Positions 26,479-35,754 are shown, numbered from the stretch's first letter. The stretch: 64,000 nt of DNA from Curvibacter delicatus NBRC 14919 (GCF_001592265.1 NZ_BCWP01000017.1:1-64000); one strand, 5' to 3'. The notes: generated from the letters alone by a model not told the origin. Translations and numbers: made by a program.

Positions 26479-27388
26479 GGCGGGCACCTCCTTCGGCCTG
26501 GCCGGCCGCCGCGGCCGGCGGCAGGTTCACCGTCGCGTCGATCGGTGAGAGCTTGGGCAGCAGCGACTCGGCCAGGCCGTGGCCACGGGTCACGAGGTAG
26601 ACCACCGTGGTGTCGGCGGCGCGGCCGGCCGGCGCCAGATTCGGGTGCTGGAAGGTCGCGGCGAGAAAGTCGCCCTGCAGCGCGCGGGGATCGAGGTCGA
26701 GCCAGCGCCCGGAGGCGTTGGTGAGCTTCACCGCCGTCACCCACTGGTCTTCGAGCCGCCAAGCGGCCAGCGCCTGCGCACGCACCGGCAGTGTGGGCAG
26801 CAAGGTGGAAAGCTCCAGCCCACGGCGCAGATTGACGCGGCCGAGGCCGGGAACGGGCTCCACGGTGCGCAGCGGCGCGTAGAGGTTCTGCGCCGCATAG
26901 CGCGTGAGCACAACCGCCACCGGCGTGGCGCGCTTCGCTGCGGGTACGGTGCGCTCCGCATCGTCGTCCGCCGGCTTGGCCGGCTCGCCGTAGCGCGTCG
27001 CCGGCACGTCGCCTTCGACGATGCGCACGGGTTCGAGTGCAGGCTGGCCCGCCTTCGCCGGCTCGGCCGCGATGTCCAGCAGGATCAGCGCGCCCGACTC
27101 CACGTCCTGCAGTTGCAGCCGTGTGGGCGGGATCGGCGCGCTCGCGCGCAGGTAGATCGCGCCACCAGCGCTCTGCACGCGCAACTGCTCGCCAACCGTG
27201 GGCGGCACACCGATGCGCACGTTGCGCTCGATGAACACCACGCGCTCCTGGCCGACCACCAGCGGCACCGCCAGCGGCAGGCGCTCCCAGCGCAGGATTT
27301 CGACGGCATGGGCCGCAGGCACGAAGGCCAGGCACAGCAGCAGGCCAGCCAGGGCCGCCGCAGATGAACGCTTCACGAGGGACTTCAT
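26468..27388 (-). CDS. ICE protein, TIGR03749 family (TraK/VirB9-like)
   Basis: 306-residue secreted protein with signal peptide (ALAGLLLCLAFVPAAHA). Its predicted beta-rich domain (EILRWERLPLAVPLVVGQERVVFIERNVRIGVPPTVGEQLRVQ) resembles the TraK/VirB9 role in the outer-membrane core. The C-terminal region ends in a probable OM-complex contact segment (DTTVVYLVTRGHGLAESLLPKL). The start at 27388 overlaps the stop of the VirB8-like gene. Confidence 0.85.
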   Translation of the reverse strand: MKSLVKRSSAAALAGLLLCLAFVPAAHAVEILRWERLPLAVPLVVGQERVVFIERNVRIGVPPTVGEQLRVQSAGGAIYLRASAPIPPTRLQLQDVESGALILLDIAAEPAKAGQPALEPVRIVEGDVPATRYGEPAKPADDDAERTVPAAKRATPVAVVLTRYAAQNLYAPLRTVEPVPGLGRVNLRRGLELSTLLPTLPVRAQALAAWRLEDQWVTAVKLTNASGRWLDLDPRALQGDFLAATFQHPNLAPAGRAADTTVVYLVTRGHGLAESLLPKLSPIDATVNLPPAAAAGQAEGGARHEK

Positions 27389-28077
27389 GGGGTGTCTCCC
27401 TGCAAGTTGGAGCCGGCGCTTGCGGCCCGGCCGGGCGGCGCCGCAGGCGGCGGGGTCTCGATGCGCTCCGGCGCGCGTGCATGGCAGTCCAGCGCCAGGC
27501 CGAAGGGGTTGCGCTCGGGGTCCACGTCCATGCGCACAACCTTGAGTGCATAGCGCACGAGCGCGCGCTTGACCTGCTCGGCGCCCAGGTACTCGTCGGC
27601 GCTCACGTCCAGCGTGACGATCCAGTTGTTGGCCGACACGGTGCGCACGCGCATGGCCGGCTCGTCGCCGTAGCCGCGGCCGGGAATCTCGTAGATGCCG
27701 CGCACGCGCTGGCGTAGCTCGCCGTTGCTGCGCCGGAATTCGTAGTCCTGCTGCAGGAAGGCACGGCAGCTCGGCGTGAAGTACGCAGACAGTGCATGCA
27801 GGTTGCGCGGGTAGTCCTGCTCGCCATTGGTCGGCCAGCGCTGGGCCTGCTGCCAAATGTAGAAGGTGAAGGCGTAGACGCTCTCCGGCGGCACGTCCCA
27901 CCACTTGCGCGTGCTGCCCGAGCGCAGGTCGGGTGGCACGTGGATGGTCAGGCTCTTGGGTGCGCTCCACCAGCCGAAGCCGAGCAGCAGCGCCACGACG
28001 AACAGTGCGGCGCCAGCCAGGCGCAAGGTCTTCACATGCGCCTGCAGGTGCGCGACCTCGTTCTTGAATCGGCTCAT
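27385..28077 (-). CDS. ICE protein, TIGR03746/PFL_4703 family (TraE/VirB8-like)
   Basis: 230-residue protein with a short cytoplasmic N-terminus, one membrane helix (LAGAALFVVALLLGFGWW, residues 19-36) and a periplasmic domain typical of the VirB8/TraE assembly factors. ANNWIVTLDVSADEYLGAEQVKRALVRYALKV fits the conserved core. The Pro-rich tail is probably disordered. It overlaps both adjacent genes. Confidence 0.87.
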   Translation of the reverse strand: MSRFKNEVAHLQAHVKTLRLAGAALFVVALLLGFGWWSAPKSLTIHVPPDLRSGSTRKWWDVPPESVYAFTFYIWQQAQRWPTNGEQDYPRNLHALSAYFTPSCRAFLQQDYEFRRSNGELRQRVRGIYEIPGRGYGDEPAMRVRTVSANNWIVTLDVSADEYLGAEQVKRALVRYALKVVRMDVDPERNPFGLALDCHARAPERIETPPPAAPPGRAASAGSNLQGDTP

Positions 28078-28502
28078 AGTCTACCTCGACGCAGGGACGG
28101 ATCGGGCCGCAGGCGCCGCGTGGACCACCAGCCCGACCGGGTGATGAGCTGGCCCCCGCCCGCATGCGCAGCCAGCGCGGGGTAGCGCAGCGCGAGGCGC
28201 CACTGGAGCTGGCGGTACAGCCAGGTGTCGGGCCGGCCGCGCTTCCACCGCCGCAGCAGGCCGCCGCCCACGAAGACACCGACACCGATGCCGGCGACGA
28301 TCAGCGTGGGCACCATCGCGATGCTGTGCGTCAGCCAGGCCAGCGGTACGCCGGCCACGAGACCGGCCGCGCCGGACAGCCCGGCGCAGACCCACAGCTC
28401 GTCGGCCGTGAGCCCGCGCACGACCACCGGGTGGCGGTTGAGGCGGTGCGGCAGGAAGGTCACGAGCCCGTCGCGCGACGGACTCTCCAGGGCGCCGGCC
28501 AT
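28074..28502 (-). CDS. ICE protein, TIGR03750 family (TraL-like membrane protein)
   Basis: 142-residue protein with conserved N-terminal VTFLPHRLNRHPVVVRGLTADELW, then two membrane helices (residues about 38-58 and 64-84) and a basic cytoplasmic tail with KRGRPDTWLYRQLQWRL. The pattern is that of TraL/VirB3-type inner-membrane assembly proteins. It is co-directional with and overlaps the VirB8-like gene. Confidence 0.85.
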   Translation of the reverse strand: MAGALESPSRDGLVTFLPHRLNRHPVVVRGLTADELWVCAGLSGAAGLVAGVPLAWLTHSIAMVPTLIVAGIGVGVFVGGGLLRRWKRGRPDTWLYRQLQWRLALRYPALAAHAGGGQLITRSGWWSTRRLRPDPSLRRGRL

Positions 28503-28514
28503 CGTTGCCGGGCC

Positions 28515-28892
28515 TTACAGGACGCCGGTAGCCTTGGTCAGCAGCCAGATGCCGACGACCAGCAGGATCGCGCCCACCGCGACGGTCAACCCGAACTGCC
28601 CCCACGTTGCGCGGCCGGTGTGGATCTCGGCGTAGCGCGTGTAGGCGTGGTAGCAGACGCCGACGAACATCGAGGCGACGACGAGCAGCGCGATCAGCAG
28701 CACGATGTCGTAGCCGTAGTTTTGCAGCGTCTGCATGATGCCGCTGCCGGTGCCGCGCGACGGGTCTTCCAGCGTGGGAAGGTCGGCGAACGACGGCAGC
28801 GGCGTGGCGGCGATGCCCAGCGGGATCAGCAGCGCGGCGATGCGCGCGGCGGGCCGCGACGTGGGACGGCGAGAAGTAGCGGGAGCGTTCAT
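28515..28892 (-). CDS. ICE protein, TIGR03745 family (pilin-like, TrbC/VirB2 type)
   Basis: 125-residue small protein with a long N-terminal export signal ending near SFA, and two membrane helices (IVLLIALLVVASMFVGVCYHAY and FGLTVAVGAILLVVGIWLL) separated by a short loop. This is the shape of VirB2/TraA-like pilins, so it may be the conjugative pilus subunit. Function is inferred from topology and operon position. Confidence 0.8.
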   Translation of the reverse strand: MNAPATSRRPTSRPAARIAALLIPLGIAATPLPSFADLPTLEDPSRGTGSGIMQTLQNYGYDIVLLIALLVVASMFVGVCYHAYTRYAEIHTGRATWGQFGLTVAVGAILLVVGIWLLTKATGVL

Positions 28893-28913
28893 GGCGAAGT
28901 ACCTTTCATGGGG

Positions 28914-29153
28914 TCAGGACAGGAGGAAAAAGCCCAGCACCAGGTACATCGCGACGAAGCGCACGATGACGCCGAGGAACTGGCGTTGGGTCAGGTGGTG
29001 CTCGGCCCAGCCGACATAGGCAGTGCGCATCGCCCACACGCCCCACAGCAGCAGGATGGCGAAGACGAAGCCGAGCACGACGGTGGAGACGGCCCCGGGC
29101 GCGAAGCCGCCGTTGGCCGTGAAGGCGGCGACCTGATCGGCGGAAGGCGTCAT
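28914..29153 (-). CDS. ICE small membrane protein, TIGR03758 family
   Basis: 79 residues with two hydrophobic helices (AVSTVVLGFVFAILLLWGVWA and FLGVIVRFVAMYLVLGFFLL). Like its downstream neighbour it resembles a pilin or pilin-partner. The stop of the RAQPRD gene overlaps its start, and the next gene begins 21 bases further on. Confidence 0.82.
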   Translation of the reverse strand: MTPSADQVAAFTANGGFAPGAVSTVVLGFVFAILLLWGVWAMRTAYVGWAEHHLTQRQFLGVIVRFVAMYLVLGFFLLS

Positions 29154-29557
29154 GGCGACGGCGCCTCCTTGGGCGACGTCGCAGGCGCCGCGTTACTGCG
29201 CGTGTAGTCACCGGCCAGCGGCACGGGATCACGCGGCTGGGCGCGTTGCGGAACGAGGTAGTCGCGCACGCCGGTGCGCACGCGCTCCAGGTCGGCGCGC
29301 AGCCGCGCGTAGTCGAAGTGGTAGCGGGCGCGCTCCTGCGGCGCGGTGGTGGCGGCGTGCTCGGCGAGGCGGTCCAGCAGTTCGAGCTGGCGCGTTACCG
29401 CGGCGAGCATCTCGCGCTCCGCAGCGTTGTCGGAGGCGTCAGCGGCGATGGCGGGCTGCAATCCGGCAGCGGCAAGCAGCAGCGCGGCAACACGCACGGC
29501 CCAGGGTGCCTCGACGGCGAAGCGCCGAACCTGCGCGGGATTGCGAGTGGTTTCCAT
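29150..29557 (-). CDS. RAQPRD-family ICE protein
   Basis: 135-residue exported protein named for the conserved RAQPRDP motif, present here near residue 107. It has an N-terminal hydrophobic export segment and a helical middle (EREMLAAVTRQLELLDRLAEHAATTAPQERARYHFDYARLRADLERVR). It is a standard member of G-type conjugation clusters with no known biochemical role. It is now the first gene of its secretion block, because the CBASS cargo separates it from TIGR03747. The 200 bases upstream hold no other gene and must contain its promoter. Confidence 0.88.
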   Translation of the reverse strand: METTRNPAQVRRFAVEAPWAVRVAALLLAAAGLQPAIAADASDNAAEREMLAAVTRQLELLDRLAEHAATTAPQERARYHFDYARLRADLERVRTGVRDYLVPQRAQPRDPVPLAGDYTRSNAAPATSPKEAPSP

Positions 29558-29762
29558 CGAGCCGTTCTCCGAGGGATGCGGATGGCTCGATGCTCAAACG
29601 GCCGGTCTTCCGGCGCCGCAATCAATCGGAACCGGCCAGCCACCGCTTTCCGCGGCAAACTCCGCTGCAGAGGAAGGAATTTCCCCGATGACGTCGTCTT
29701 TAATGCACTACCGTCTGAGTGGAGGTGCAAGTCAAGACGATGATGGTTGTTGCGCTAGTGCT

Positions 29763-30248
29763 CTACTCCACGGGGAAGAATATCGACCCTTCGCCTGATC
29801 TCGGCACCAACTCTGCATACAGAGATCTACGCCCGATGATGACAGCGAGCACTGGCCGCTTGTCCCGACGCTGCGCTGCCAACAAAGTCCATTCAGATCT
29901 GTCAAGGCTAGAAGGCTGGGGATGGTCTTCCGGGTGGGTATGCCATTCGCCTAAATAGCGGACAGTTCCCTGACTCGCCGTCCATCGCGACAACGCAATA
30001 GCCTCATGACCAAACGGCATCCGCTCGAACAGATAGCGAAACCGCTTGTCCCACGCGGTAGGAACCGTCGCCTGCTCAATGAGCAAATGGGCTCCATGTA
30101 CAGAACCAAGCAAGAGTCCGCCCGCTTCGCAGTCGGCATCACTAGCCTGGATATGCTGACTGAATGTCTCCAGCGTCTGGGTCGAAAAATGCAGCAACCT
30201 GCTCTTGTCGCCAGTTGCCCAGGACCCTAGGAATTGCATAGAGGGCAA
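29763..30248 (-). CDS. cap3: Cap3, JAB/JAMM isopeptidase of CBASS
   Basis: 161-residue deubiquitinase-like metalloprotease of type II CBASS. It removes the conjugate that Cap2 attaches to the cyclase and so tunes signalling. The JAMM motif is complete: Glu41, His103 and His105 in EWHTHP, Ser113 and Asp116. Translation starts inside the cap2 gene (22-base overlap). An internal Met4 is an alternative start. Last gene of the operon. GC content is lower than in the ICE core. Confidence 0.92.
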   Translation of the reverse strand: MPSMQFLGSWATGDKSRLLHFSTQTLETFSQHIQASDADCEAGGLLLGSVHGAHLLIEQATVPTAWDKRFRYLFERMPFGHEAIALSRWTASQGTVRYLGEWHTHPEDHPQPSSLDRSEWTLLAAQRRDKRPVLAVIIGRRSLYAELVPRSGEGSIFFPVE

Positions 30249-31855
30249 TCATGATCTCGCAGAGGATCGCAGTCAGGCGTGGCCAGATGATGGGTCTGGT
30301 CGATCAGCCGGGTCCGCAATGCAGGAGAGTGGACGCCCTTGACCCAATCAAGGGCCATCTCAGCACCCAAGCTGGCTGCCTGCACCGACACCGAAGCCGG
30401 AAATGGCACATACAAGCCCTCGCACCCGTGGCCTGCCAAGATGTTAGGCAGAGCATCAATGGTCGAGCGAAGTTCGCCTCTTCTGTGGCTCTGCCATAGG
30501 CATCGGTAGCACGCACCCGATGCGTTCGTTCTCAGGAGCGCACGCACAGCCGTTCCCGGCCCTTCGATCCAAACAGAAAGCATGGGCGTGGGAGCCCTGT
30601 AGCGGCCGCACAGCCAATGCCCGAGGGATTCTTCGCCGGTGGCATCGATGAGTAGGTCCAGCTTTCCCAGTTGGGCCTGTCTCACGTCCACGGGGAGCGC
30701 ATGAACCTCGACGCCTGGCGACAAGCGCTTGAGTTCCTTCGCCATCGCCTCAGCCTTGTTCGACAACAGGTCCGGGAAGCCGAGCCGATGCCGTCCGATG
30801 TTCTGTGGAAGGAGGCCATCAAAATCCACCAGCGTGAGTTTCCCTCCGCATGATCCTGCCCCGGCCTTGACCAGCATGTCCGAGAGGTATCCGCCGATCG
30901 TGCCGCAACCCACAAGTGCGATTCGTTTCCCCGCCAACGTTTTCGACTTGGGGATGTTGCGCTGGGCCAGATACCGTTCATCGATCCTGATCACTGAGAC
31001 GGGCATTACCTTCAGCCCAAAACTCGAATCCCTGCGATCAGCAAGCTTGGTCTTTTGACTCACTTGGTGGTCAAAGAGCACGGCAAAGCCGTAGGTCATC
31101 AGTGGCGATTCGATGATGATCAGGACGCCATTTGCTTTTTTGCTTTGCCCTTCCTTGATTCGTTCGTGAATCTTGCGCCGACACCGTGGGTCCAGGGTGC
31201 TTTGCCAAGCCAAGACGTCCCCCACCGTTTCGGGGGGCCAGTGGCTGGTTAGTGGGCGGGGTTGCGCGGTGGTCTTGACCCGGTATGTCAGCACCGTTTT
31301 ATCAGTGACCTGGTAGCCGAGTGAATGCAACTTTCTTGTTGTTCGATCTTCGTTGTCGGTGATGAACCAGAGTGGATTCCCATTGGCTTGCGCAACGATA
31401 CAGTTTTGTCGCCCCAGATCTTCGCCTTGCATGTCCACAAAACAAAGCCAGCCGTTCCAGTAGGCAAAGAACTCTTCGGCGAGATCTTCGATCATCTCGC
31501 CCTTCAAGATCTGCCCGAGCACCGCTGCCGCCCGTTGCAGGCACGCCAAGGACTGCCCTACAGGATCGTAGATGTCCAGCACGACAGTTCCCTTGGCCAG
31601 ATAGCAAAGGCCGCCCTCCGCGCCAAGATGAGGAACTGCATTGGGCAGTTCAGGCGGAATTTCGAGCAGCCGAATGCGAGGCAGGTCGAAGAAGGTAGGG
31701 TCGAGCTGAACCTCACATGGAATGCCATCGTCCGCGCCGCACGGGATCAACGGCCCCCTCAGCTTGAACCAGCCGTCGTCCGTCTTGCCGACAAACTCGA
31801 AGCCTTGCAGCCTGAAGGCTTCGACCACATCGGAGACCACGGCGACGCTGCTCAT
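30227..31855 (-). CDS. cap2: Cap2, E1-E2 fusion protein of type II CBASS
   Basis: 542-residue ubiquitin-conjugation-like enzyme that activates the cyclase C-terminus and transfers it to targets, priming cyclic nucleotide synthesis. The N-terminal E2-like domain has catalytic Cys84 in [13 protein letters not shown]. The E1 domain has the nucleotide loop VGCGTIGG at 315-322 and the probable catalytic Cys478 in AGHGCEG. Cys449/452 (CYRC) and Cys537/540 (CPLC) make a typical E1 zinc site. It overlaps the dncV stop (ATGA). All catalytic residues I can identify are intact. Confidence 0.93.
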   Translation of the reverse strand: MSSVAVVSDVVEAFRLQGFEFVGKTDDGWFKLRGPLIPCGADDGIPCEVQLDPTFFDLPRIRLLEIPPELPNAVPHLGAEGGLCYLAKGTVVLDIYDPVGQSLACLQRAAAVLGQILKGEMIEDLAEEFFAYWNGWLCFVDMQGEDLGRQNCIVAQANGNPLWFITDNEDRTTRKLHSLGYQVTDKTVLTYRVKTTAQPRPLTSHWPPETVGDVLAWQSTLDPRCRRKIHERIKEGQSKKANGVLIIIESPLMTYGFAVLFDHQVSQKTKLADRRDSSFGLKVMPVSVIRIDERYLAQRNIPKSKTLAGKRIALVGCGTIGGYLSDMLVKAGAGSCGGKLTLVDFDGLLPQNIGRHRLGFPDLLSNKAEAMAKELKRLSPGVEVHALPVDVRQAQLGKLDLLIDATGEESLGHWLCGRYRAPTPMLSVWIEGPGTAVRALLRTNASGACYRCLWQSHRRGELRSTIDALPNILAGHGCEGLYVPFPASVSVQAASLGAEMALDWVKGVHSPALRTRLIDQTHHLATPDCDPLRDHDCPLCNS

Positions 31856-32994
31856 CCGGCCTTCGTGCGCCCGACCAATTCGCTCGGACCAGCCGTAGCC
31901 GGCGCTGCGGCAATGGTGGCGACAACGGATACCACCTTGACCCGGTCCGGCTCGTTCGGAAAACGCGGACCGAATTCGCCTTGCATCCAGACGCAGGCCT
32001 GTGAAGGGCTGCCGGCGTTGGTGGCTCCGCGCAGCACTTTTTCGAATGCTTCGAACGCTTTCGCAGCCTCTTCGACGCCCTCTTTACCAAGGCGTGCAGT
32101 AAGCGACTCCGACTCATCAACGGGGTTGTTCACCCCCGCGCGCAGCCGGGCCGGCAATGCCGCGACGACATCCAGCAACGCCAGGTCGTCGCGCCGATCC
32201 CGCTTCTCGAATAGCGGAGCCGCAGCGGCCATCAACAGAATCGAAGCCGGTCCACCGCTCGACCACCGCCAATCGCGAAACGCCTTCAAGTAGCGAATCA
32301 CGCGGCGGAACTGTTCGCCCCTGGCCTCCACCTCGCCCAAAAACCATTCCTTCACAGGCCTGGGGTCGGAGGGCATCCAGTTGCACTCGCGGTGAGCCAG
32401 GAGCACTTTATCAGCGGGCAATGCCGTCCAGGCATCCCGCTCTGCCATGTTCACCGCCTCCGTCAGCGAGTCATAGCCGTATCGCTCCATCGAGGCTTTC
32501 GCGAGCGTGACGAATTCTTCGTCGGGGATGGCGTACAACGGAATGTCGATGTGGGCATAGGCCGCAATGACAATCCGGATGCATGTCGGCTTGTCGGTGA
32601 CAAGCTTCCAGTGCTTCTCCTCGACCAACAGCCTCAAGGCTTCTTCAGCAGCTGCAAAGAACACCGTTGTGGCCCTGCTGGGACGCTTCGTCTGCGAGAC
32701 AAAACTCAACGGCAGATAGCAACCATCATCGACATCCGCCTGCTGGGGCCATTGTGCCGGGCCGTTCAAGGTCTTGTACGCCCACGATCCTTGCGTGAAG
32801 AAGCGTGGCTGCGGCACGTCGTCCGTGTACCCGCGTTCGCGCAGCACGCGCGGAATTCCGGTGCGAAGGCAGTTCCTGACATCATTTCGGGCGCTGGCGA
32901 TCCAGGCTCGTTGCTCGGGCGACAGATCCAGCTCGTCATGCATGCAGGATTCGTCATCGACGGTGGTAAAGAAAAGCGGGCTCAGGTTCAGCAT
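31852..32994 (-). CDS. dncV: DncV-like cyclic-dinucleotide synthase (CBASS CD-NTase, clade A)
   Basis: 380-residue nucleotidyltransferase that makes the second messenger of the CBASS response, probably 3',3'-cGAMP by similarity to Vibrio DncV. Catalytic features are [12 protein letters not shown] (Gly69-Ser70), [11 protein letters not shown] (Asp87 and Asp89) and [14 protein letters not shown] (Asp150), each nearly as in DncV. The C-terminus ends in KAG, a free Gly suitable for Cap2-dependent conjugation. It overlaps the capV stop by seven bases. Confidence 0.93.
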   Translation of the reverse strand: MLNLSPLFFTTVDDESCMHDELDLSPEQRAWIASARNDVRNCLRTGIPRVLRERGYTDDVPQPRFFTQGSWAYKTLNGPAQWPQQADVDDGCYLPLSFVSQTKRPSRATTVFFAAAEEALRLLVEEKHWKLVTDKPTCIRIVIAAYAHIDIPLYAIPDEEFVTLAKASMERYGYDSLTEAVNMAERDAWTALPADKVLLAHRECNWMPSDPRPVKEWFLGEVEARGEQFRRVIRYLKAFRDWRWSSGGPASILLMAAAAPLFEKRDRRDDLALLDVVAALPARLRAGVNNPVDESESLTARLGKEGVEEAAKAFEAFEKVLRGATNAGSPSQACVWMQGEFGPRFPNEPDRVKVVSVVATIAAAPATAGPSELVGRTKAG

Positions 32995-33989
32995 TCGGCC
33001 TCCGGCACATTCTTGTTGGGGCCGTGATAGAAGGTGGGTGCGCCGGCCTGGTGCGCTCGAAACGGTTGGAAAAGAGGGTCGCCAAGCGCGCGCTGCGCTG
33101 CATGATTGCCGCGGTCCTTCAGCGTATTCGTGGCGCCGATGGAAACCCGGTCCAGCGCCTTTACGTCCTTGCTTTGATCGGGCGTGGCCTTGTCGTCGAT
33201 CTGGAAGTAGTTGCTACCCAACGACTGGCGCAGCATGTAGTCCACCGACGACTCCTGGGCAGAGATCACCAGATCGAACAGCCCTCCGCGCCACTTGCCG
33301 AATCCGCGGTCGAGGCTGGCGCCGCCACGGACGGTTGCACCGATCGTCATCGTGCCGATGGACAGCACCCGGACCAGTGCATTCTGTTTCGGCGCGAGGA
33401 ACGTATTGACTTCGTGCAGCCCGAACAGTCCTGGCGCATTGCCGACCAGTCCTCCATCCGCAAAGACGCCACGATCGTTGCGCGCTAGCGGAAAGTAAAC
33501 GGGCGCAGCGGCGGTCGCCAACGCCACATCCACGATCCTCATGCGGTGGTCCATCTCAAATGAGGGATGGTGAGGCGTTTTGAAGAACTGGCCGCGCCCC
33601 GTCGAGTAGTTGACGGCTGGCACGAGAACGCGGTGCTTCAAGTTGCCGATCGTGGCGTCTTGAAAGCGCTCGGTCAGCACGCCCCGCAACCCTGCGGAGT
33701 CGTGCTTGGCGGTCAACCAGAAGCCCAGAAGGCGCCGAGCGAGACTTCGGCAACCAAAGATGCGGGAGCCCTGTCGTTCGAACAAGGCTTTGAGTTCAAT
33801 GGCGGGGATTTCCGCGGCCAGCCCCAAGGCCAGCATCCCGCCTGCAGAGGTGCCGCAGATCAGGTCGAAGTGCGAAGCGATGGGGCGGCCTAGCACGGCT
33901 TCAAGCTCGGCAAGAACCGTCGCTGTGTACAAGCCGCGATAGCCGCCCCCAGACAGGGCGAGCACATGGTAGGTGGGCACGCCCATCAT
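32988..33989 (-). CDS. capV: CapV, patatin-like phospholipase effector of CBASS
   Basis: 333-residue phospholipase that degrades the cell membrane when activated by the cyclic dinucleotide, killing the infected cell. The patatin signature is complete: oxyanion loop GGGYRG (14-19), nucleophile Ser48 in GTSAGG and Asp178 in ADGG. Its gene order with dncV, cap2 and cap3 is that of the Vibrio VSP-1 system. It starts 5 bases after the DUF2188 gene stop. Confidence 0.93.
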   Translation of the reverse strand: MMGVPTYHVLALSGGGYRGLYTATVLAELEAVLGRPIASHFDLICGTSAGGMLALGLAAEIPAIELKALFERQGSRIFGCRSLARRLLGFWLTAKHDSAGLRGVLTERFQDATIGNLKHRVLVPAVNYSTGRGQFFKTPHHPSFEMDHRMRIVDVALATAAAPVYFPLARNDRGVFADGGLVGNAPGLFGLHEVNTFLAPKQNALVRVLSIGTMTIGATVRGGASLDRGFGKWRGGLFDLVISAQESSVDYMLRQSLGSNYFQIDDKATPDQSKDVKALDRVSIGATNTLKDRGNHAAQRALGDPLFQPFRAHQAGAPTFYHGPNKNVPEAEC

Positions 33990-33994
33990 GGCAC

Positions 33995-34219
33995 TCAGCC
34001 CTTCGGCGGGAAGGAGTCGTTACCGTGGCTGTCCTTGTCACGGATGCGACCGTCCGGACGGTGGATGACCAGTTCGGACTGCTGGTTGCGTGCGATGTCC
34101 CGCGCCGCGTCAATGGCCTGCTGCTGCGTATCGTGCACGGAGGTTGCCCGTTGATTGCCGGCACCCTTGACGGCCCAACCGTCCTGGTGAGGAACTACAT
34201 GCTGATTTTTGCCTGTCAT
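33995..34219 (-). CDS. DUF2188 family protein, first gene of the CBASS operon
   Basis: 74-residue protein of the DUF2188 family (KNQHVVPHQDGWAVKGAGNQRATSVHDT, then AIDAARDIARNQQSELVIHRPDGRIRDKDSHGNDSFPPKG). The ATG at 34217-34219 is preferred over a TTG start further upstream. It lies 5 bases before capV on the same strand and is therefore the promoter-proximal gene of the defence operon. The family has no established function. A CBASS role is an inference from linkage alone. Confidence 0.8.
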   Translation of the reverse strand: MTGKNQHVVPHQDGWAVKGAGNQRATSVHDTQQQAIDAARDIARNQQSELVIHRPDGRIRDKDSHGNDSFPPKG

Positions 34220-34364
34220 GGCGAATTTCCTAAAGTTGAACCATCGAGACCCCGGCCAGCCGGCCGGGTTGCCAATGACCACCGGTTGAAGCAAAATTCG
34301 TTGCTCTTGCAGACAACGGGCGAGTCAAGCCAAATCAACTTGCTGCAGTCGTAGAACTCACTTC

Positions 34365-34384
34365 TGTTGTCTGGCTGGACAACA
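34365..34384. promoter_or_regulatory. Inverted repeat between the CBASS operon and the CapH/CapP-like pair
   Basis: TGTTGTC and GACAACA separated by six bases. Extra half-sites GACAAC (34312-34317) and GTTGTC (34464-34469) flank it in the same 276-base divergent gap. The placement suits an operator bound by the XRE protein encoded at 34496. Confidence 0.6.
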
Positions 34385-34495
34385 ATGTATCAGACTTGGT
34401 GCCAAGCTGCAAATGGTGGGCTTGGTGCCGCAGAACGCAACTGCTTCGGACCGGACACACACCGTTGTCCGCCGCAGCCACAAGGAACGGAACGG

Positions 34496-34882
34496 ATGTC
34501 ACAAACAGGCCTGGGCGTCGCCCTCAAGACGCTACGCGAGCGCAGAACCCTCTCATTGCGCGAAATCGGTCAACTGTCTTCGGTGGACCATGCCTATGTC
34601 CACCGGCTGGAGTCCGGCGAAAAGACAAATCCGTCAGTGGACTTAGTCGAGAAGCTGCTGAAGGTTCTCAAACCAGGTGAAAGAGATGCTGCGCTGGTGA
34701 TGTGGCTTGTCGACCATGCGGAGGCCGATCCCCGCCTTGTTGAATTCGTGCTGAACGATCCTTCCATCAGCATCGACATCTTTTCGGCTGCAGCAGGCGT
34801 GAGGCATCGTGGAAATACAAGGCCCGATCCCGCGACACTGATCGCCCGGATACAGCGAGCATTCGAGGACGAGGACGACTGA
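34496..34882 (+). CDS. XRE-family repressor, CapH-like CBASS regulator
   Basis: 128-residue protein with an N-terminal XRE helix-turn-helix (LRERRTLSLREIGQLSSVDHAYVHRLESGEKTNPS, residues 13-47). The C-terminal half (DPSISIDIFSAAAGVRHRG onward) could be the segment cut by the adjacent protease. The ATG follows AAGGA by about 9 bases. CapH repressors paired with CapP proteases control some CBASS operons, and this pair is divergent from one. A general ImmR-type regulator is the alternative. Confidence 0.75.
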   Translation: MSQTGLGVALKTLRERRTLSLREIGQLSSVDHAYVHRLESGEKTNPSVDLVEKLLKVLKPGERDAALVMWLVDHAEADPRLVEFVLNDPSISIDIFSAAAGVRHRGNTRPDPATLIARIQRAFEDEDD

Positions 34883-34884
34883 AT

Positions 34885-35754
34885 ATGGATGAAGCGGATG
34901 TCACACAGAAAGCACGGGCCTTTGTTGCGAAGGTTGATGTGTCCGGCATCCGAGAAGACCTGACGCCCTATGTGGTCGCGGCCAACGCCAAAGTCAAGAA
35001 AGAGGAGCTTAGTGAGGGGGAGTCCGGCTACACGATCACCAAGCCGAATGGCAAGCACGTGATCACGGTGAATTCGCTGGAGACAGAAGAACGCCAACGC
35101 TTCACCATCTGCCACGAAATTGCGCATATCGTCCTTGCGCTGGAATCGAGCCACGAAGAGGTGCCGTCCTGGTCCTATGCGAAGCGGCATCCGAACGAAA
35201 TCGCATGCGACACTTTCGCCGCCGAGTTGCTGATGCCGTATCAGCAATGGCTATCGCTTGTGCCCAAGGAAGAACCTTCGCTGGAGCTGATCCAGGGCAT
35301 GGCGGCGCTTTTCAGCACATCATTTCCCGCCGCTGCGTCGCGGTTCGCCTCCCTCAGCGACATCCCTTGCGCCTTCGTCACCATGGAGCGCGGTGCAGTG
35401 CGCTACGCGGCACGCTCCACCAGTTTGCGACAGGCTGGGGCTTGGATATCTCCCAGGTCTGCCATTCCTGTCGGCTCTGTGGCTCACCGTCTCCGTTCTT
35501 CAGGCAGCAGTGCTGCCGACACAGATGAGGTTGCACAAGACATCTGGTTCGACAACTGGGAAAAGGGCCTCGATCTCTGGGAACTCTCCAGGCACTACGC
35601 ACGTACTGACACCACGACCTCGCTGCTCTGGTTCGACAGCGACGATTTACCTGAGGTCGAAGTGAACCGCTTCGGTGTACGCGTCGAGGACGACGGTGGC
35701 TTGGCTGAACTCACTGGGCAGCTACCGTGGCCGGGACGCAGCAGGCGCCGCTGA
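34885..35754 (+). CDS. ImmA/IrrE-family metallopeptidase, CapP-like
   Basis: 289-residue zinc protease with HEIAH (His77, Glu78, His81) and a downstream Glu in NEIACDTFAAELLMP, as in ImmA/IrrE proteins. The C-terminal half may sense a signal. It starts 2 bases after the XRE gene, so the two are co-translated. In CapP systems, DNA damage products activate cleavage of CapH and release the CBASS promoter. The role here is inferred from linkage and domain content. Confidence 0.8.
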   Translation: MDEADVTQKARAFVAKVDVSGIREDLTPYVVAANAKVKKEELSEGESGYTITKPNGKHVITVNSLETEERQRFTICHEIAHIVLALESSHEEVPSWSYAKRHPNEIACDTFAAELLMPYQQWLSLVPKEEPSLELIQGMAALFSTSFPAAASRFASLSDIPCAFVTMERGAVRYAARSTSLRQAGAWISPRSAIPVGSVAHRLRSSGSSAADTDEVAQDIWFDNWEKGLDLWELSRHYARTDTTTSLLWFDSDDLPEVEVNRFGVRVEDDGGLAELTGQLPWPGRSRRR

